A stretch of 10,368 bases of DNA from an uncultured Lachnospiraceae bacterium. GTDB taxonomy: Bacteria; Bacillota_A; Clostridia; Lachnospirales; Lachnospiraceae. The notes under the pieces are model-generated. The model was not told the origin of the DNA. It made no database searches and saw only the letters and a program-made list of their open reading frames with translations. Below, one piece after another: positions 6,613 to 10,368 of this stretch. Position 1 is the stretch's first letter. Every line of letters begins with the position of its first letter. The stretch lies in assembly GCA_946630765.1 (NCBI GenBank), contig CAMOZF010000040.1, positions 1 through 10,368 on the forward strand, written 5' to 3'. The position numbers and the translations under genes were made by a program.

Positions 6613-9171
6613 TTAACGCGCCGGAAGGCCGAGATAATCCGCGATACCCTGCGCATCCGCGACGCCGAAGGCAGCCAGATGCCCGTCGTCCAGGAACTGC
6701 GGCTGCGTGTCGATAAAGCAGTGCTCCACGATAATTCCGGGGATACCGCGGTTCGCGCAGTGGCGGTTGATCGCGTAATAGTCCAGCGGATTTCCGTAGG
6801 CGTCGAAATACTGGTCGCTTGCGGTCGCCACCGGTCCGATGATGCCCACGCCCAGTCCGGCAATCCGGTTCAGGATGCACGAAGCAAGCTGGCTGCACTG
6901 CGAAGCGACATTTGGCTGGTAGGAAACAAAGGCGAGCGCACCTGTCGCGTTATGCGCAACAGAAGCGTTAAAATGCATGCTCACAAGAATATCCGCGTGG
7001 TGATCCTGCGCGACCTGCGCCCGCGCCTCCAGATCGTGCCGAAGCTCCGGACCGCCGACCGCCGACTGGTCGTAACGCGTCAGATAGACCGAGACGCCCG
7101 CATAGTGGCTTTCCAGATAATCCTTGCAGGCATAGGCGACCTTCAGATTGACGATCTCCTCCTGATAGCCGTTATAGGCAGCGCCGCGGAACACGCCGCA
7201 GTGTCCGGGATCCAGAACGACGACCTTATTCGGCGCCGTGACATGTACCGAGCATTTGGCGACAGCCGCGCCGACTGTGACGCTGATCACGCAGTCTCCG
7301 CCGCCGACAGCAGTCACATTGCCGTTTCCGTCCACGGAAGCGATCGAATTATTGCTGCTCGACCATACCATTCCGGCCACGGTCGCATTCTCGGGAAGCA
7401 CAGAGGCATGCAGCTGTCTCGTGCCGCCGGAAGCGTCAAATGTCAGCGAGGTCTGATCGAGCGTAATGCTCTCGACCTCGATATAGGGATGCACCCGTAC
7501 AGCTGCCACAGCCGTGAAGCCGTTGCAGACGCCGGTAATCGTGCATTCGCCCTCTGCGACGCCTGTAACAACACCGTTGACATCCACCGTCGCAATCTCG
7601 GGATGGTCGCTTGAGAAGCTGACGTCCCGCGGATCGGTCGTATCCTCCGGATCATAGACCCAGGAAAGCGGAACGCTGAATCTTTCGATCACGTCGATCG
7701 AAGACTGTGTAAAGGAAATTCCGCTCATCGGCGCGAAAACATAAACCGCACAGGTCGCGCCCACGAGATCGTGGTTTGCCGTAATAATCGCCGTTCCGGG
7801 GCCGACCGCCGTGACAACACCGTTTCCGTCCACCGTCGCAACCGCTGTATTGTCGCTGGACCAGGTGATATACGGCACCTCTGTCGTATTCGCCGGGATT
7901 ACGCTTGCCCCGAGCTGTGCCTGCTGGCCGCGGTTCAGGCCCATTTCTCCCTGGGAAATCGCCACGCCCGTTACCGGAATAATGACCGTAATCTGGCAGG
8001 AGGCGGAGAAATCATTCGCGTGGATCGTAACATTTGCCGTTCCCGGTCCGACCGCCGTCACAACGCCCTCCTGATTGACCTGAACGACGCCGGTGTTGTC
8101 GCTCTCCCAGCTGATCGCAATCTCGTCATTTGTGTTCTGCGGCTCCACCGCGTACGGGAGCTGCACCGAGTCGCCGTTACGGATGGTCAGCGAACTGTAG
8201 CTCATCGTGACGCCGGTCAGCGGAACTCTGACAAAGATCGAAACTTCTTTTTTGAATCGGCCGGTAGTTACCGTGATCACCGCGGATCCCGGGCCGACAG
8301 CGGTAATATTGCCCTGCTCATCCACCGCAGCGACCGCCGGATCGGAGCTCTGATACAGCGTATCCAGACTGTCCGTCGTGTTGGCGGGAAGATAATTCAC
8401 TTTGATCGCCGAGGTATCGTTCAGAAGGAGCTGTCTGTCCGGCTCCTCCACTTCTATTCCCTTGAGCGGTGATTTGACCGTGACCGTACACTCCTGTACA
8501 TATTCGCCGCTTCTGAAGGTCAGGACCGCCTCGCCGGGGCCGACCGCCTCCACATGGCCGTCATCGTCGACCGTGATCACGGAATCGTCCGAGCTCTCGT
8601 AACTCGGCTTTTCGGGCGCGATCGTCGCGTCAAAGGGTTCGATCGAATACGAAAGCTCATAGCTGTCGTCCACGAGTAGATTCAGCTCTTTTCTGTCCAG
8701 AACGATATTCTCTATCGGAATGTACACCAGCACGGAAAAGCTTTCGGAAAAGCTCGAAAAGTTCACGGTGACCTTGGTCTCACCAGGCGCTACGGCCGTA
8801 ATCAGGCCCGACTCGTCCACCGTGACAACCTTCGAATTGTCCGAGACATATTCGTACTGCTTCTGGGAAAAATCCTTCTCCGCACGCCGCTCCAGCTTCT
8901 CGGAAAGCGGGGTGAGCGTGGGCGTGATCTGCGCCGTTTCGCCCGGCATCAGCTCGTAATCTGCAAGAACCGCGTCGAATTCATAAGCCTCTTCCACCGT
9001 GATCGGAGAATTCAGGATCAGAAGAACCGCCGTGATGATCGCCCCGAGAAGCACGATTCCGACGCCCGAAAAGATAAACAGCTGTTTCGGCAGGCCGCGC
9101 CTTGCCTTTTCAGGCTCTTCCTTGTGTTCGGTTTCCGGATCCGGATTTATGGTCATATTTTCATCATTCAT
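6613..9171 (-). CDS. Membrane-anchored N-acetylmuramoyl-L-alanine amidase with seven BIG2 repeats
   Basis: This 852-residue protein cleaves the bond between N-acetylmuramic acid and L-alanine in peptidoglycan. Residues 1-31 are a charged cytoplasmic tail, and about 32-54 a membrane helix with no lipobox or cleavage site, so it should stay anchored with its C-terminus outside. Residues about 57-646 hold seven BIG2 (bacterial Ig-like) repeats, each with a VDxxGxVTAVGPG-type turn; the key Asp or Asn residues are at 119, 202, 284, 366, 448, 530 and 614. Residues 648-852 are an Amidase_3 domain with an intact zinc site: H657 in LDPGHCG, E671 in YQEEIVNL, H733 in SMHFNAS, and catalytic E816 in VEHCFID. 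The first repeat is longer and carries a charged insert (about 88-105). AAGGTG lies 8 nt before the ATG. It is the first gene of the five-gene run, behind a strong promoter, and its stop abuts the next start. Confidence 0.93.
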   Translation of the reverse strand: MNDENMTINPDPETEHKEEPEKARRGLPKQLFIFSGVGIVLLGAIITAVLLILNSPITVEEAYEFDAVLADYELMPGETAQITPTLTPLSEKLERRAEKDFSQKQYEYVSDNSKVVTVDESGLITAVAPGETKVTVNFSSFSESFSVLVYIPIENIVLDRKELNLLVDDSYELSYSIEPFDATIAPEKPSYESSDDSVITVDDDGHVEAVGPGEAVLTFRSGEYVQECTVTVKSPLKGIEVEEPDRQLLLNDTSAIKVNYLPANTTDSLDTLYQSSDPAVAAVDEQGNITAVGPGSAVITVTTGRFKKEVSIFVRVPLTGVTMSYSSLTIRNGDSVQLPYAVEPQNTNDEIAISWESDNTGVVQVNQEGVVTAVGPGTANVTIHANDFSASCQITVIIPVTGVAISQGEMGLNRGQQAQLGASVIPANTTEVPYITWSSDNTAVATVDGNGVVTAVGPGTAIITANHDLVGATCAVYVFAPMSGISFTQSSIDVIERFSVPLSWVYDPEDTTDPRDVSFSSDHPEIATVDVNGVVTGVAEGECTITGVCNGFTAVAAVRVHPYIEVESITLDQTSLTFDASGGTRQLHASVLPENATVAGMVWSSSNNSIASVDGNGNVTAVGGGDCVISVTVGAAVAKCSVHVTAPNKVVVLDPGHCGVFRGAAYNGYQEEIVNLKVAYACKDYLESHYAGVSVYLTRYDQSAVGGPELRHDLEARAQVAQDHHADILVSMHFNASVAHNATGALAFVSYQPNVASQCSQLASCILNRIAGLGVGIIGPVATASDQYFDAYGNPLDYYAINRHCANRGIPGIIVEHCFIDTQPQFLDDGHLAAFGVADAQGIADYLGLPAR
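6616..7230 (-). other. Amidase_3 catalytic domain
   Basis: Residues 648-852 of the BIG2 protein form a zinc-dependent N-acetylmuramoyl-L-alanine amidase. Its ligands H657, E671 and H733 and general base E816 are all present, so it should be active. Confidence 0.88.
7234..8715 (-). repeat. Diverged tandem BIG2 coding repeats (repeats 2-7)
   Basis: Residues 153-646 are six Ig-like units spaced 82-84 residues apart (about 246-252 bp), after a longer first unit at about 57-150. The best-conserved DNA encodes TAVGPG, for example near 7797-7815, 8040-8058 and 8287-8305. The units have diverged in between, so they are old duplications rather than identical repeats. Confidence 0.8.
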
Positions 9172-9209
9172 CTTTCATTCACCTTGCCCAACATGAACTC
9201 TGAACAGAC

Positions 9210-9238
9210 ATTGTACCAAATTCCGGGGTTTTTTTCAA
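9210..9238 (-). promoter_or_regulatory. Promoter of the five-gene minus-strand operon
   Basis: TTGAAA (9238-9233), a 17-nt spacer and TACAAT (9215-9210), preceded by TGG as an extended -10, form a near-consensus sigma-A promoter. The leader to ATG 9171 is about 30 nt, and no hairpin or riboswitch is visible in it. Confidence 0.7.
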
Positions 9239-9263
9239 TAAGAATAAACATAAAGTAACTGCC

Positions 9264-9292
9264 TTGTGCCGGCGGAAACTTTGTGTTATACT
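9264..9292 (+). promoter_or_regulatory. Promoter of the alpha/beta hydrolase gene
   Basis: TTGTGC (9264-9269), a 17-nt spacer and TATACT (9287-9292), with TGT in the extended -10 position, form a good match. The leader would be about 47 nt. It diverges from the operon promoter, with the two -35 elements about 25 nt apart. Confidence 0.6.
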
Positions 9293-9345
9293 TCAGAAAG
9301 TAAATCAGAGAATCGCCGTACCGGGCGTGCGGGGAAAGGACGGAC

Positions 9346-10269
9346 ATGAAAAAAGAAACCATTTGGCTTCCTTCTACGGACAGAAAAAATAAACTTCACG
9401 GCTTTTTGTGGCTGCCGGACGGAGAGGTCTGCGCGGTTCTTCAGATCACGCACGGAATGGCCGAATACATTGACCGCTATGACGCCTTCGCGACATTCCT
9501 CGCGGAAAATGGCTGGGCTGTCATCGGGCACGATCATCTGGGGCACGGCGAGTCCGTTAAATCCGATCAGGACCTCGGCTTCTTTGCTGAAAAAGACGGC
9601 GACAAAATCGTGATTGACGACATTCATCTTTTCACCGAAGAAGCAAAATCGCGCTTCCCCGGGAAGAAAATCTTCCTTCTCGGACACAGCATGGGCTCCT
9701 TCATGGCCCGGCGGTACCTCGCGGTCTACAGCAAGGATATCGACGGCGCGATCATCATGGGGACGGGCTTTATCCCGGGCGCCGTTGCGGGGCTTGGCGT
9801 ATTCTGCTCGAAGACCAGCATGCTCTTCCACAAAGATCACTACAGGAGCAAATTCCTGACGGGACTTGCGCTCGGTTCCAACAATAAGCCCTTCGCGCCG
9901 AACCGGACGCCTGTGGACTGGCTCTCCAGAAACAACGAAAATGTTGACCGGTATGTCGCGGATCCCTTATGCGGCTTCATGTTTACCAATGCCGCCTTCC
10001 GTGATTTCTTCACGGTCATGAAAAAGATTGCGAAGCAGGAAGGCTTTGAGACGATCCGTAGATCGCTCCCGATTCTGATCACCTCCGGCGATCTGGATCC
10101 CGTGGGCGGAAAAGCCGCCTGCCCGAAGGTCAAGGCCCTCTACGACGGCCTCGGCTTCACGGACGTAACGCTGAAAATGTACCCCGAAGACCGCCACGAG
10201 ATCCTGAACGAGCTGGACCGCGATCAGGTTTACGCCGACATCCTCGGCTGGCTCGAGTCCAGAGTGTGA
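9346..10269 (+). CDS. Alpha/beta hydrolase, monoacylglycerol lipase/lysophospholipase type (Hydrolase_4)
   Basis: This 307-residue serine hydrolase has the Hydrolase_4 (serine aminopeptidase S33-like) pattern. It shows an oxyanion-side ITHGMAEYIDRY (34-45), GHDHLGHGES (61-70), the nucleophile elbow LGHSMGSFMARRY (112-124, S115), the acid in SGDLDPVGG (D251) and the base in DRHEILNE (H284). All three triad residues are present, with a cap region at about 140-235. There is no signal peptide, so it is probably cytoplasmic or peripheral at the membrane. Relatives hydrolyse monoacylglycerols, lysophospholipids or other esters; the substrate here is not determinable. AAAGGA lies shortly before the ATG. 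It is transcribed alone, divergently from the amidase operon. No U-rich terminator is seen after the stop, only the GC-rich repeat-like sequence. Confidence 0.9.
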   Translation: MKKETIWLPSTDRKNKLHGFLWLPDGEVCAVLQITHGMAEYIDRYDAFATFLAENGWAVIGHDHLGHGESVKSDQDLGFFAEKDGDKIVIDDIHLFTEEAKSRFPGKKIFLLGHSMGSFMARRYLAVYSKDIDGAIIMGTGFIPGAVAGLGVFCSKTSMLFHKDHYRSKFLTGLALGSNNKPFAPNRTPVDWLSRNNENVDRYVADPLCGFMFTNAAFRDFFTVMKKIAKQEGFETIRRSLPILITSGDLDPVGGKAACPKVKALYDGLGFTDVTLKMYPEDRHEILNELDRDQVYADILGWLESRV

Positions 10270-10295
10270 CGGGGACGCTCAGTAACGTACAATCC

Positions 10296-10368
10296 TGTCA
10301 TCCCGAGCGAGGACAGCATGCCCGAGCCGAGGGATCCCATACGTTCATCATAAAAGTCATGGGATGTC
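10296..10368. repeat. GC-rich imperfect palindrome resembling dispersed intergenic repeats (cut by edge)
   Basis: The stretch begins TGTCATCCCGAGCGAGG, continues with CCGAGCCGAGGGATCCC and ends with CATGGGATGTC. ATCCC and GGGAT can pair, and ATCCCAT (10334-10340) pairs with ATGGGAT (10358-10364) across an 18-nt loop. It resembles the 'GTCATnCTGAGCGnAGCGAAGGATC' class of short repeats seen between genes in many bacteria. Only one copy is visible here, so repeat status is inferred from resemblance. Confidence 0.45.

Noticed and set aside
6679..7614. A 311-codon plus-strand frame opposite the amidase and repeat region
   Set aside because: It is the antisense image of BIG2 and Amidase_3 codons; its apparent internal repetition comes from the BIG2 repeats.
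9168..9362. A 64-codon minus-strand ORF covering the divergent promoter region
   Set aside because: It spans both promoters and ends inside the amidase start, with no domain similarity; regulatory DNA explains it better.

Overview
The window looks like chromosome from a fairly G+C-rich anaerobic Firmicute, most likely a clostridial (Lachnospiraceae-type) bacterium. Supporting signs are strong AGGAGG-type Shine-Dalgarno sequences, extended -10 promoters, a YesL/DUF624 protein, a GcnA-type family 20 hexosaminidase and a Clostridia-style wall amidase with many BIG2 repeats. I see no phage, insertion sequence, CRISPR array, tRNA or rRNA. The assignment is by gene style only.

Layout. Positions 1-1185 (minus) form one uninterrupted reading frame that leaves the window at its left edge. 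Its first 231 codons encode a YesL-family (DUF624) membrane protein. It continues without a stop, in the same frame, into the N-terminus of glutamyl-tRNA synthetase (GltX). A good internal ribosome binding site precedes the GltX methionine, so the locus may make a membrane-tethered synthetase, a free one, or both. Diverging from it (1395-2084, plus) is a single-pass membrane protein of unknown function.

Positions 2100-9171 (minus) hold five closely packed genes, read from right to left: a membrane-anchored amidase with seven BIG2 repeats (6613-9171), an eight-helix YhhN/TMEM86-like membrane protein (5851-6612), an RlmI-family rRNA methyltransferase (4614-5867), a GH20 beta-N-acetylhexosaminidase (2661-4589) and a cyclophilin (2100-2576). 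Junctions are abutting (TAAATG), overlapping by 17 nt, and spaced by 24 and 84 nt. A strong promoter lies upstream of the first gene. The set suggests an envelope-maintenance operon with an rRNA modification gene embedded: the amidase cuts peptidoglycan outside, the hexosaminidase trims amino-sugar fragments inside, and the YhhN-like protein may act on ether lipids. That joint role is inference.

Diverging from this operon is an alpha/beta hydrolase of the monoacylglycerol lipase/lysophospholipase type (9346-10269, plus). The last ~75 bases carry a GC-rich, partly palindromic sequence resembling the dispersed 'GTCATnC-GAGCG...CGAGGGATC' repeats of many bacterial genomes, cut by the window edge.

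The most unusual points are the YesL-GltX in-frame join and the convergent 1395-2084/ppiB pair. In that pair, the best plus-strand terminator lies beyond ppiB and a candidate minus-strand terminator lies inside the opposing gene.
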